DNA of 38,183 bases from Rickettsiales bacterium (GTDB taxonomy: Bacteria; Pseudomonadota; Alphaproteobacteria; Rs-D84), in assembly GCA_031265235.1 (NCBI GenBank), contig JAISCX010000010.1, positions 1 to 38,183 of the forward strand, given 5' to 3'. Below the pieces are notes generated by a model. It did not search any database and was not told where the DNA came from. It saw only the letters and a program-made list of their open reading frames with translations. This document shows, piece after piece, positions 22,001-30,713 of this stretch. Made by a program: the position numbers and the translations under genes. Positions within the stretch are counted from its first letter, which is position 1. Each line of letters starts with the position of its first letter.

Positions 22001-24346
22001 ATGAAAAAATTTCTTATGTTATTTTTTTCTGCGATGGCGATGCCTTTGATCGTTTTTGCCGCGCAAACCCCCAACAGCCGCGGGGGCGCTGGTGATGTTT
22101 CTGCCAGAAAAGACAGCGCGGTTACGATTCGCAAAAACGCATCTTCCGATTATGTGTCGCGCGCGGCCGTATCTGATCGCGGCGCGGTTTCTCTGCCGCG
22201 CGGCAATGCTTTAAATCGCGCGGCGACAAATGCCACCGTGTCGCGCAGCGCATCAAGCGCCGCAACCGCGGGTCAGCGCGGCGTGGTCGCATCTGGCGCG
22301 GCGCGTGCCGCTTTGCCTGTAAATTCCGCGCGTTCGGCGGCAACCATGGTGTCGGGCGCAACCGTCGGACGCAGCGCTGTTACGCAATCACGCGCGGGTG
22401 CCGCGCGCGCAGCCGCGGTATTTAACGATATTTCAAAAATGGGCGGCGGATATGCCGCGTGCCGCGAAACTTACAATACTTGCATGGATCAATTTTGCGC
22501 GAACAAATCCGATGTTTTTCGCAGATGCATATGTTCGGAACGGTTCAAGGATTTCAACGATCTGGAAGACAAGCTGGACAGGGCGAAGAACATGCTGCAA
22601 AATTTTGCGGACACGTATCTAGAAGCAGTGGAATTATCATCGGCCGAAGCAGGGGCAATGTATAGCGCCACCGCCGGGGAAAAAGCCGTGAAAAAATCAG
22701 ACTCTACGGCGGCGGGAAAAATGCTGACCCAGATTGAAAACCTGCTGTCCGGCAAGTCCGAGCCAACACAGAAAAAAACCACGTTGGATTTTAGCAGCTT
22801 GAATTTCGGCACCGCTATGGATGATATCTGGGGCGGGTCCGACAGCGATAATTGGATGCTGGGCGGCGGCAACAACACCGCCAACATGGAAGGCCAAGCC
22901 CTGTTTAATTCTGTAAACCGCCAATGCGCGGAACTTGCGAAATCTTCCTGCGAATCCGAAAACGTCATACAGATGGTACGCAGCGCTTACAGCATTCTTA
23001 TTTCCAACGATTGCTCTTCATATGAAAAGAAAATTAATTCCACCAAGGAACAGGTCGCCCAGAAAGTCCGCGAAGCCAACAGCGTGCTCCGCGCCGCAAG
23101 ACTGCAAGAATACCGCGATCATAATTCCGCCAGCATTAATGAATGCGTGGCAAAGGTGCGCGCCGATGTTATGGACGAATACGCTTGCGGCCCGGAATGG
23201 AAACGGTGTTTGGACTTTACAGGCAGATATATAAACCCCACGACTGGCGAACCCGTGTTCACGCCGGTGCTTTTCGAGCTGGCTAGTCAAATAGAGCTAT
23301 CCAGCACCATCGGCGAAAACAGATCGGCCACGGGAACTTCTAATTTCCTGCAAGAATTGGATAAATTCAAAAACCGTGCAACGGCTTCGCTGGATTCATG
23401 CCGCGATGATGCCGACACCGTTTGGTCGATTTTCAAAGACCAGGCCCTTATTGAAATCGCACAGGCCCAGGATAGAAAAATAGAAGAAGTTAAAGAATCA
23501 TGCGTAGAGACCATGAAAATCTGCTATGACAAGCAGTCTGGGGCCCTTAAATCCTTTGACGACACCACCGCCCAGGCGGCCGGCGCCATGTCCGCGCGCG
23601 CCGCCAAGGCCATGTGCGCGGACAAGGTTTCCGCCTGTGCCAGCCTTTATGGTAACGGTTCCGAAAACTGCGCCTTTGACGCCAGCAATGGCAAGCTGGC
23701 AGACGCTACCAGCTGTGGGCCCGCCGTCAGCGCCCTGTTGAATTTCGTTAACGCTGTCGATAACGTTAAAATTCAGGAAGGGTGTGAAGTCGCGCTTAAA
23801 AACTATGCGACTGAAATCTGCACGCCCGCTGTTTCGGGGCAAAAATTTCCATTTCAATGCAGGTTGATGAAACTTGGCGCAAAAACTGACGGAAAAGGAG
23901 CATCTACTGTAACTAATACTCTTTACGCGGCATTGAATATTCGCGCGGATACCTATTGCAACGAAACGAGAGGGACTTTTGAAGCAAATACAGAGGTGTT
24001 GATCGATAAAATCGCAAACGAAGTCAGAGATGTTCTGCGGAACATGCTGGCCGACGAATGCGACAAGGTTTCCGGACTGTGGCAGGATGACATACCGACC
24101 GGCTCCCCAGCCCCAGAGGCTGAAAAAATGTTCATAGGCAATGTTTTTGGGGGAAATGCGGACCAATCGGAAAACTGGGGCTTTTGCGAGAAGAATAGCG
24201 TTCTTGCGCAATGCAATATAATGGAAGGAACATATAATTCCGCCAACCAGACATGCAACTTTGATGAGGAATGGTATAATGCGCGCTGCACGGGTCATTT
24301 AAGCGGAGTGATGGAAAACGGGGTTTGCTATGTCGTTGAAGAATAA
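22001..24346 (+). CDS. Large secreted helical protein of unknown function
   Basis: A 781-residue protein with a clear signal peptide (1-21, MKKFLMLFFSAMAMPLIVFA). Residues about 22-145 are low-complexity (Ala, Ser, Arg, Val, with repeats like SRAAVS and RSAATMVSGA). Then comes a Cys-patterned helical region opening with CRETYNTCMDQFC and RRCICSERF (about 153-185), long charged helices with coiled-coil character (DLEDKLDRAKNMLQNF, KINSTKEQVAQKVREA, KIEEVKESCVETMKICYDK), and further paired cysteines to the end. No catalytic motif is seen. Base composition is GC-richer than the island. It overlaps the next gene by 17 nt, so both are probably made together with the preceding Cys-rich protein as a surface or envelope system; this is inference from order only. 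Confidence 0.75.
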   Translation: MKKFLMLFFSAMAMPLIVFAAQTPNSRGGAGDVSARKDSAVTIRKNASSDYVSRAAVSDRGAVSLPRGNALNRAATNATVSRSASSAATAGQRGVVASGAARAALPVNSARSAATMVSGATVGRSAVTQSRAGAARAAAVFNDISKMGGGYAACRETYNTCMDQFCANKSDVFRRCICSERFKDFNDLEDKLDRAKNMLQNFADTYLEAVELSSAEAGAMYSATAGEKAVKKSDSTAAGKMLTQIENLLSGKSEPTQKKTTLDFSSLNFGTAMDDIWGGSDSDNWMLGGGNNTANMEGQALFNSVNRQCAELAKSSCESENVIQMVRSAYSILISNDCSSYEKKINSTKEQVAQKVREANSVLRAARLQEYRDHNSASINECVAKVRADVMDEYACGPEWKRCLDFTGRYINPTTGEPVFTPVLFELASQIELSSTIGENRSATGTSNFLQELDKFKNRATASLDSCRDDADTVWSIFKDQALIEIAQAQDRKIEEVKESCVETMKICYDKQSGALKSFDDTTAQAAGAMSARAAKAMCADKVSACASLYGNGSENCAFDASNGKLADATSCGPAVSALLNFVNAVDNVKIQEGCEVALKNYATEICTPAVSGQKFPFQCRLMKLGAKTDGKGASTVTNTLYAALNIRADTYCNETRGTFEANTEVLIDKIANEVRDVLRNMLADECDKVSGLWQDDIPTGSPAPEAEKMFIGNVFGGNADQSENWGFCEKNSVLAQCNIMEGTYNSANQTCNFDEEWYNARCTGHLSGVMENGVCYVVEE

Positions 24347-25484
24347 GCTGACTATATTTACGGTGTTGGCAATGGGTCTGTTCGTGCCCATGTCGTTGTG
24401 CGCCTGGCCGTTGATAAGCAATGAAACAATACGAAGCGCATGGGGCGCGCCCGGCGGGTCTTGGAATTTGTTCCCAACGGGGGGCAGCCATGCGGAATTC
24501 TGCATAGGCAGCACTCAGTCCGGATCATTTGGATGCCAGTTCTTGGCCGGGACATATTCAGACGACCAGGCGGCGCTTGGCGTAGTCGCGCGGAAAATCA
24601 CCGCCAACGGCGGTTACTTTTGCGTGACCCAGCTTCAATGCGAAGGCAAACACAATCCTTATACGTATAATGTAGAGCCAAACAGCGGCGGATGGTGCGA
24701 TTGGTTGTGCAAAGACGGATTTTCCGGCGAAGGTTGCAAACCCATAAATGCGTCGGAATATTCTTTATCCGCGGGTAATGCGGCCTGTGACCAGAAAACC
24801 ATATCAAGATCGGGTTTTTCCGGTTCAAGACTGAAAACTTCTGGCGGCGTGGCCGGGAATATAGAATACAATGTGGACATATTGCATAACGGACGCGATG
24901 GCGGCAAGGAAAAAGATGTTATGGTCGGCATATCGGGATGGCTTGAAAATAAACGCGGTGCGGTTGCGTCGCCGCTATTGTTTTATTGCGCAAATGCGGC
25001 GAATTCCAACCAAATAGGGCTTAATGTGTTTACGAATCTGGCAATGCATACGCTGTGTCTTCCCGGATACACTGGGCCTAATTGCGAAAAATGCAAGCCC
25101 AGCAAGATGTGCGATGGTTTTACCACGGGATTTGATCCTGCGAAACATATAATTCAAGCCGGGACAAACTGTTCCGAATTCAGATGCAGCGATCCGACCC
25201 AGGGATTCAAATCCGCCACAGACCGCTCGTGCATAGAATGCACCAATATCAGCAATCAGTATTACACGGACAACAACGGCGTTTGCAATAAATGTTCCGG
25301 ACATAATGTTTATGATTCTGTTACCAAACAATGCAAGAATGTTCTTGCGCTGACCAAGGATCAGTTGCGCTATGGCATTTCTTCCCCATCGACCGAACTT
25401 TGTTGGATGAAGGCCGAGCCAAAAGAATATGAATGCTGTGTCCGTAACAAAACATGGAATACAACAGCAAAAACTTGCAGCTAA
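24330..25484 (+). CDS. Secreted cysteine-rich protein with EGF-like segments
   Basis: A 384-residue protein with a signal peptide (1 to about 24, ending MSLCA). The N-terminal half contains a globular region with a Cys pair every 20-30 residues and an EGF/laminin-like stretch WCDWLCKDGFSGEGC (about 121-135); another, LCLPGYTGPNCEKC, lies at about 243-256. The C-terminal part has further Cys modules (CIECTNISNQYYTDNNG, CNKCSGHNVYD). The start overlaps the end of the 22001 gene by 17 nt without a strong ribosome binding site, suggesting coupled translation. No membrane anchor is seen. It shares the cysteine style of the 19455 protein but not its GYYSP module. Confidence 0.75.
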   Translation: MSLKNKLTIFTVLAMGLFVPMSLCAWPLISNETIRSAWGAPGGSWNLFPTGGSHAEFCIGSTQSGSFGCQFLAGTYSDDQAALGVVARKITANGGYFCVTQLQCEGKHNPYTYNVEPNSGGWCDWLCKDGFSGEGCKPINASEYSLSAGNAACDQKTISRSGFSGSRLKTSGGVAGNIEYNVDILHNGRDGGKEKDVMVGISGWLENKRGAVASPLLFYCANAANSNQIGLNVFTNLAMHTLCLPGYTGPNCEKCKPSKMCDGFTTGFDPAKHIIQAGTNCSEFRCSDPTQGFKSATDRSCIECTNISNQYYTDNNGVCNKCSGHNVYDSVTKQCKNVLALTKDQLRYGISSPSTELCWMKAEPKEYECCVRNKTWNTTAKTCS

Positions 25485-25560
25485 CTTCATTTGGCGTGGT
25501 TGCGAACTCTCTCGGCCGACTTGTATATCTTGTGCCACGCAACATTATTGCGAAAATACC

Positions 25561-25589
25561 TTGCATTTTGAAAAAAAGTCATATAAAAT
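25561..25589 (+). promoter_or_regulatory. Candidate promoter of rpsD with a long leader
   Basis: TTGCAT (25561-25566), 17 nt spacer, TAAAAT (25584-25589). If used, it gives rpsD a leader of about 250 nt containing the inverted heptamer repeats at 25666-25825. Confidence 0.4.
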
Positions 25590-25665
25590 CCCTTTGCTGG
25601 ATAACCAGAACTGAATAATTTACGGCGCCCTATGGTCGCCCGAAAAGATAAGGATTCTGTTAATT

Positions 25666-25825
25666 CGTGATTTGTGATTTGTGATCTGTAAATAATTATT
25701 TGCTTTCATAATTCGTCTAATCCTTTGACCGAACATTTGGCACAATTAACCGTGGTTGTTGATTTATCGGATTTTGGTTTGTATGTTAAAAAATACAAAT
25801 CACAAATCACAAATCACAAATCACG
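25666..25825. repeat. Inverted arrays of 7-bp tandem repeats in the rpsD upstream region
   Basis: Left array: GTGATTT twice plus GTGATCT (25667-25687). Right array: AAATCAC four times (25797-25824). The arrays are reverse complements of each other over about 20 bp, so an RNA could form a long stem with a loop of roughly 110 nt. They fill most of the 362-bp gap between the 24330 gene and rpsD, which contains no gene I can support. Confidence 0.8.
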
Positions 25826-25846
25826 CATTAACCATAGGAAACAAAA

Positions 25847-26479
25847 ATGGCAAGAGATGGCGCAAAGCGCAGCACACGCAAACTGAAAATCGGCCGCCGC
25901 TGGGGGCTGAATCTGTGGGGCCAGGCAAAATCCCCGTTCAACAGTCGAAAATACAAACCCGGCCAGCATGGTCCGACCGCCCGCAACGGAACGCAATCCG
26001 ATTATGGCAAGCAGCTGAAGGCCAAGCAAGTCCTGAAAGGCTATTACGGCAATATTGGCGAAAAGAAATTCCATAAATATTATGACGAAGCGGTAAACAT
26101 GAAGGGCGACACACCGCAGAGCTTGATCGGTCTGTTAGAGCGCCGTCTGGATGCAGTCATATATCGCGCGAAACTGGCGCCGACGGTCTTTTCCGCCCGG
26201 CAATTGGTCAGCCACGGTCACGTGTATGTAAACGGCAAGCGCGTAAAAATCGCGTCTTTCCAGGTAAACCCAGGCGACGTGCTTACCATCTCGGAAAAAG
26301 CAAAGAACATGCCGCTGGTGGTTTTGAGTTTGGAATCCAGCGAACGTGACTTTTGCGATTATGTCCGGGTTAATTCCGGCGATTTTACTGTGACGTTTGT
26401 CCGTGTCCCTGCATTCGAAGATGTTCCATATCCGGTTCAGATGTCCCCGGAATTGGTAATAGAATATTACAGCCGTTAA
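25847..26479 (+). CDS. rpsD: 30S ribosomal protein S4
   Basis: Primary 16S rRNA-binding protein of the small subunit, 210 residues. The N-terminal S4 domain starts [18 protein letters not shown] and lacks the zinc-binding cysteines found in some bacteria. The S4 RNA-binding motif runs from [32 protein letters not shown] (each part visible around 94-125) to the C-terminal [10 protein letters not shown]. The site AGGAA lies 7 nt before the ATG. It stands alone, not in the S13-S11-S4-RpoA operon, as in many alphaproteobacteria. In other bacteria S4 represses translation through a folded leader; the structured leader here could play that part, but this is not shown. Confidence 0.97.
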   Translation: MARDGAKRSTRKLKIGRRWGLNLWGQAKSPFNSRKYKPGQHGPTARNGTQSDYGKQLKAKQVLKGYYGNIGEKKFHKYYDEAVNMKGDTPQSLIGLLERRLDAVIYRAKLAPTVFSARQLVSHGHVYVNGKRVKIASFQVNPGDVLTISEKAKNMPLVVLSLESSERDFCDYVRVNSGDFTVTFVRVPAFEDVPYPVQMSPELVIEYYSR

Positions 26480-26482
26480 AAA

Positions 26483-26509
26483 ATGCCGCGAAAGCGGCAT
26501 TTTTTTTTT
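26483..26509 (+). terminator. Rho-independent terminator of rpsD
   Basis: ATGCCGC-GAAA-GCGGCAT stem-loop followed by nine T. Confidence 0.92.
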
Positions 26510-26515
26510 AATGAT

Positions 26516-26581
26516 AAGTGATACTGGTTTGGGTTGGACTGCAAAATTTGATTTTGGTCCAAAACCGGGTATCACTTTTTT
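26516..26581 (-). terminator. Long hairpin at the end of the 26572 gene
   Basis: AAGTGATAC (26516-26524) pairs with GTATCACTT (26569-26577); GGTTT/AAACC and GGAC/GTCC pair further in. The stem includes the stop codon of the minus-strand gene. Without a clear T-run on the minus strand it may protect the mRNA end rather than terminate. Confidence 0.45.
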
Positions 26582-26922
26582 ATTCCCATCTTTTTCGCAT
26601 TGCCCAGCGCTTTGCGCAGGGCCATCTCTGCAATTTGTCGAATGCGCGGCGCGAACGCCCGCATATTCAGCGCGTTTGCGACATTATTTGCAAACAATTC
26701 CGCGACATGCGATACCTGGGCGGGTGTTATCATATGGACGGGGGATATTATCTTGTCGGGCGATAATTGAATCGCCGCGCGCGCGTTCGCGTCGTCGTCG
26801 TTTAATTCCGCATGCGGGATAAAATCGGGCAGTGGCTGGGCGCCCGCATCAAGCCGCGCCGGCGCCGGCCCGTTCAGCTTGGTCCGCAGTCTTTTCAAAA
26901 TATCGTCTATTGATTCCGGCAT
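26572..26922 (-). CDS. Small helical protein of unknown function
   Basis: A 116-residue soluble protein beginning MPESIDDILKRLRTKLNG. An Ala/Pro-rich acidic linker follows (about 20-50), then a segment QLSPDKIISPVHMITPAQVSH and a C-terminal helix pair with LFANNVANAL and IAEMALRKALGNAKKMG. The N-terminal and C-terminal parts are amphipathic. No recognised domain. The reading frame stays open to 27006, but that part would encode a repeat-derived Leu/Ser/Phe stretch; the start at 26922 is placed 7 nt after a good -10 box and is taken as real. No ribosome binding site is visible. It converges on rpsD. Confidence 0.6.
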   Translation of the reverse strand: MPESIDDILKRLRTKLNGPAPARLDAGAQPLPDFIPHAELNDDDANARAAIQLSPDKIISPVHMITPAQVSHVAELFANNVANALNMRAFAPRIRQIAEMALRKALGNAKKMGIKK

Positions 26923-26929
26923 AAATGGA

Positions 26930-26957
26930 ATATTATCATAAAAAAATATGATTGCAA
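26930..26957 (-). promoter_or_regulatory. Promoter of the 26922 gene
   Basis: On the minus strand TTGCAA (26952-26957), 16 nt spacer, TAATAT (26930-26935), then 7 nt to the ATG: predicted leaderless. Confidence 0.45.
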
Positions 26958-26959
26958 GG

Positions 26960-27049
26960 AGTGAAAGAAGTGAAAAGAGTGAAAGTAGTGAAAAAAGTTC
27001 TGTCACTCATTTCTCTCTTTTCACTGTTAAAATGTGCAAAGCGCATTTT
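26960..27049. repeat. 9-bp tandem repeats and hairpins upstream of secA
   Basis: AGTGAAARN is repeated four times (26960-26995). Part of it (AGTGAAAAGAG, 26969-26979) is the reverse complement of CTCTTTTCACT at 27015-27025, so the region can fold back. A separate hairpin AAAATGTGC/GCGCATTTT follows at 27029-27049 with an AAA loop. They fill the space between the divergent 26922 and secA promoters. Confidence 0.7.
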
Positions 27050-27068
27050 AACTATTTCACTTCCCCAC

Positions 27069-27097
27069 TTGACCTTTATCCTAAATTTTACTATATA
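27069..27097 (+). promoter_or_regulatory. Promoter of secA
   Basis: TTGACC (27069-27074), 17 nt spacer, TATATA (27092-27097). The leader of about 20 nt contains the AAGGA ribosome binding site. Confidence 0.55.
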
Positions 27098-27124
27098 TTG
27101 GCGGTATATATATAAGGAATGGTT

Positions 27125-29758
27125 ATGATTACTAAAATTATTGGAAAATTGCTGGGATCGGCATCCGACAGAATTGTCAAATCTTATGGAAAATCGGTTT
27201 CTCTGATTAATGATCTGGAACAGAAATACCATGCGATGTCGCAAGACCAGCTGCAAAAACAGACAGCCGAATTCCGCGCCCGAATCAAATCCGGCGAAAA
27301 AGAAAAATCAATACTCGCCGATGCTTTCGCCGTCGTTCGCGAAGCTTCGATCAGAACGCTCGGCATGCGGCATTTTGATGTCCAGATGATCGGGGGTATG
27401 GTTCTGAACAATGGCCAGATCACGGAAATGAAGACCGGCGAGGGCAAGACGCTGGTCGCGACGCTTGCATTGTATCTGAAAGCATTGCATGGCAAGGGCG
27501 CGCACCTTGTCACGGTAAACGATTATCTGGCCAATCGCGACGCCAATTGGATGGGCGCGATTTATAAGTATCTGGGGCTGACCATCGGAATCATCCAGCA
27601 TGACATGACGGATGAAGAGCGCAGCGCGGCATATGCATGCGATATCACATACGTTACTAATTCGGAACTGGGTTTTGACTATCTGCGCGATAATATGAAA
27701 TTTTCCAAAGACCAGCAGGTTCTGCGCCCGTTCTTTTATGCCATTGTTGACGAAGTGGACAGCATTTTGATCGACGAAGCGCGGACGCCGCTGATTATAT
27801 CCGGACCCGCCGAAGACACGTCGGAACTGTATAACAAGGTTGACGACGTCATTATTCAGCTTTCACCGGAAGATTATAAGAAAGACGAAAAAGACAGGCA
27901 TGTCACATTGACAGAGCAGGGCGCGGATAACATAACAAAACTGTTGGCGGACGCGGGGCTTCTTGTCGGCAGCAATCTTTACGCCCCGGAAAACGCGGCG
28001 CTGGTAATGCATATTCAGCAGGCGCTGCTTGCGCATCACTTGTTCAAAAAGGAAGTGAATTACGTCGTCCGTGACGGAGAAGTGTTGATCGTTGATGAAT
28101 TCACTGGGCGCGTGATGACGGGGCGTCGTTTCAGCAAAGGTCTGCATCAAGCGTTAGAGGCAAAAGAACATGTCGCGATCCAGCCGGAAAATCAAACCGT
28201 ATCCAGCATTTCATATCAGAATCTTTTCCGGCTGTATCCAACGTTGGCGGGCATGACAGGAACGGCCATGACAGAAGCGACGGAATTCGAAGAAATTTAC
28301 AATCTGCGCGTTGTGTCGATCCCGACAAACCGTGCCATTGCGCGAACGGATCATCATGATGAAATATACAGAAATAAAAATGAAAAATATGCGGCGATTA
28401 TAAATCAGATCAAAGACTGCCGCGAACGCGGCCAGCCTGTGCTGGTCGGAACCGTGTCCATTGAAAAATCCGAAGAGCTGGCTGAATTCGTGGAACGCGA
28501 ATTAAAAATAAAACCGGCCGTGTTGAACGCAAAACATCACGAGTCAGAGGCAAAAATAGTGTCCCAGGCCGGCGCGCCCGGCATGGTTACGATTGCGACA
28601 AACATGGCGGGCCGCGGCACGGACATCAAGCTTGGCGGAAATGCGGAAGATCTGATCGCAGAACTGGCGACGAACAACGAACAACTGGCGGCAGAAGAAT
28701 TTGAAAACAAGAAAAAAGAAATTTACGAAAAAATAGAGGCTGACAAAGTCAAGGTCCTGGATGCCGGCGGATTGTATGTGATCGGGACAGAGCGCCATGA
28801 ATCGCGTCGCATCGACAACCAGCTGCGCGGACGGTCGGGCCGCCAAGGCGATCCGGGCGATTCAAAGTTTTTCCTAAGCTTGGATGATGATCTGATGCGT
28901 ATTTTCGGCGCGTCGCGCTTGGACGGAATGCTGACGACGCTGGGTCTGAAATCGGGCGAGGCGATAATGCATCCATGGATTACCAAAGCGTTGGAAAAGG
29001 CGCAAAAACGCGTGGAAGCGCGATATTTCGAAGCCCGCAAAGAATTGCTGAAATATGACGATGTTATGAACGAACAGCGCGGGATAGTCTATAAGCAGCG
29101 CGATGATCTGATGACGATGGATGATTTCCAGCCGTTTGTAAATGAAATAATGGCGGATGTGGTGGAAAGCATTTGCGAGCAGAATATTCCGGAAAAAGCG
29201 CGGCCCGAAGATTGGAATATGACTGGCATGCATGATTCGATGGTCCGCGTGTTCGGCATAGACATCACGGATCTGGAATCATGGAAATCAGATGATACTA
29301 TTACGGAACACAAAGCGTTCGAAGGCCTGATGCGTCTGGCGCGCGGCCGGTATGAATATCAGCGCGAACGATACGGGGACGACATGATGAGACAGGCGGA
29401 ACGCCAGACCGCGCTGCATTCGCTGGATGCCAATTGGCGCAAGCACTTGGCGAACATGGATTATTTGCAGACGGGTATCGGGCTTCGCGGATATGCGCAA
29501 AAGAATCCGCTTTACGAATACAAGCGCGAAGCGTTTGAATTATTTCGCATGATGATGAATAATTTCAAGGCCATGGCGTTGACTTATATTTGCAGATTGG
29601 AACTTTCCCGGGAAGAGCTGGATGAAATGAAGGCCGAACATGATGCGCGCGATGCATCGCTTAACAGCGCCGACACAGGCGCGCCTGTTTCCCGCAATGA
29701 TCTGTGCCCGTGCGGTTCGGGATTCAAATACAAGCACTGTTGCGGAAAGCTAAGTTAA
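27125..29758 (+). CDS. secA: Preprotein translocase ATPase SecA
   Basis: Motor of Sec-dependent protein export at the inner membrane, needed by the many secreted proteins in this window. The 877-residue protein has the DEAD motor with Walker A MKTGEGKT (102-109) and Walker B VDEVDSILIDEARTPL (about 205-220), the preprotein cross-linking domain, the second motor domain with GTVSIEKSEEL, ATNMAGRGTDIKLGG and RQGDPGDSKFFLSLDDDLMR, the helical wing/scaffold, and a C-terminal zinc tail CPCGSGFKYKHCCG that normally binds SecB and lipids. The start at 27125 is preferred over the ATG at 27119, because AAGGA ends directly next to the first ATG but lies about 6 nt before the second. Confidence 0.97.
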   Translation: MITKIIGKLLGSASDRIVKSYGKSVSLINDLEQKYHAMSQDQLQKQTAEFRARIKSGEKEKSILADAFAVVREASIRTLGMRHFDVQMIGGMVLNNGQITEMKTGEGKTLVATLALYLKALHGKGAHLVTVNDYLANRDANWMGAIYKYLGLTIGIIQHDMTDEERSAAYACDITYVTNSELGFDYLRDNMKFSKDQQVLRPFFYAIVDEVDSILIDEARTPLIISGPAEDTSELYNKVDDVIIQLSPEDYKKDEKDRHVTLTEQGADNITKLLADAGLLVGSNLYAPENAALVMHIQQALLAHHLFKKEVNYVVRDGEVLIVDEFTGRVMTGRRFSKGLHQALEAKEHVAIQPENQTVSSISYQNLFRLYPTLAGMTGTAMTEATEFEEIYNLRVVSIPTNRAIARTDHHDEIYRNKNEKYAAIINQIKDCRERGQPVLVGTVSIEKSEELAEFVERELKIKPAVLNAKHHESEAKIVSQAGAPGMVTIATNMAGRGTDIKLGGNAEDLIAELATNNEQLAAEEFENKKKEIYEKIEADKVKVLDAGGLYVIGTERHESRRIDNQLRGRSGRQGDPGDSKFFLSLDDDLMRIFGASRLDGMLTTLGLKSGEAIMHPWITKALEKAQKRVEARYFEARKELLKYDDVMNEQRGIVYKQRDDLMTMDDFQPFVNEIMADVVESICEQNIPEKARPEDWNMTGMHDSMVRVFGIDITDLESWKSDDTITEHKAFEGLMRLARGRYEYQRERYGDDMMRQAERQTALHSLDANWRKHLANMDYLQTGIGLRGYAQKNPLYEYKREAFELFRMMMNNFKAMALTYICRLELSREELDEMKAEHDARDASLNSADTGAPVSRNDLCPCGSGFKYKHCCGKLS

Positions 29759-29824
29759 AGCGCGACACCAGACTTATTTATTCTTTACCGCGTTTCGAAA
29801 GCTGATGATGGCGGGATGTCCGGT

Positions 29825-30697
29825 TTAAATTTTTGCGACCGCACGCAAGTGCGCGCTGCGTGCGCGGGGATTCGCGGCAAGCTCTGCATCATTCGGGACG
29901 AATGCTTTTAGTAATTTGAATGGCGCGGTCGCGGCGGATGGCATCCGCGGGTCGCCCATGACAGTCGTCCATTCGCGGAAAATGCTTTTGACAAGCCTGT
30001 CTTCCAAAGAATGGAAAGTCACGACCGCGCATATTCCGCCCGGTTTCAGCAAATCCGGGACAACGGATAGGGCACGCTTTATTTCGCCCAATTCATCGTT
30101 CACGGCAATTCGCAAAGCTTGAAACACCGGCGCGGTATCTTTCGGATTGAAAATCAGATCGCGCAGCTCGAACGTAGTTTGCGGCAGCCGCTCCTTTATT
30201 GCACGCGCGATCGGAACAGCCTTTTTTACATCGCCATAATCGCGCAATATTTTTGCGATTTCATCAACTTTTAATTGTTCTATTAATTCCGCTGCGGTTT
30301 TTCCGGATGATTCCATCCGCATATCCAGCGCCGCATCCGCGCGAAATGAAAACCCCCGTTCCGCTTGGTCTATCTGCATACTGGATATGCCCAGGTCAAA
30401 TACGACCGCATCCGCTGTATCCGGCGCTATATAATCTTTCAGTTCGGAAAAAGGACGGTTTATAAATGTAAATTTGCCGCCATATTCGCGTGACAATTCT
30501 TTCGCCGCCGATGCGACCGACGGGTCGCGGTCAAAAGCGATCACTTTTGCGCCGCGTTCCAGAAATGCGCGCGAATATCCGCCTGCGCCGAACGTGCAAT
30601 CCGCAACCGTTTTGCCGGCAAGAGATTGCAGAGGCATGTCATTATTCGCCTCTATGGTTTTTAAAACGTCATTCAAAAGAACTGGTATATGCTGCAT
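29825..30697 (-). CDS. rsmH: 16S rRNA (cytosine(1402)-N4)-methyltransferase RsmH
   Basis: SAM-dependent methyltransferase acting on C1402 in the 30S decoding centre (formerly MraW). The 290-residue protein begins MQHIPVLLNDVL, as is typical, and shows the SAM-binding loop DCTFGAGGYS (33-42), the AFDRDP strand, VFDLGISSMQIDQAERGFSF, and the C-terminal VVTFHSLEDRLVK and NPRARSAHLR motifs. The frame is open further upstream into the dnaE end, but the family start at 30697 is clear. Unlike in most bacteria it is not beside mraZ, ftsL or ftsI; it follows dnaE by 16 nt and probably shares its transcript. It converges on secA. Confidence 0.95.
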   Translation of the reverse strand: MQHIPVLLNDVLKTIEANNDMPLQSLAGKTVADCTFGAGGYSRAFLERGAKVIAFDRDPSVASAAKELSREYGGKFTFINRPFSELKDYIAPDTADAVVFDLGISSMQIDQAERGFSFRADAALDMRMESSGKTAAELIEQLKVDEIAKILRDYGDVKKAVPIARAIKERLPQTTFELRDLIFNPKDTAPVFQALRIAVNDELGEIKRALSVVPDLLKPGGICAVVTFHSLEDRLVKSIFREWTTVMGDPRMPSAATAPFKLLKAFVPNDAELAANPRARSAHLRAVAKI

Positions 30698-30713
30698 AAA
30701 ATCTTCTGGATGT

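Noticed and set aside
23498-24298. 266-codon minus-strand frame
   Set aside because: Antisense to the 22001 gene, composition driven by its codon bias, no start signal.
26923-27006. N-terminal hydrophobic extension of the 26572 gene
   Set aside because: It translates the AGTGAAARN repeats into a Leu/Ser/Phe stretch that imitates a membrane helix; the promoter lies inside it.
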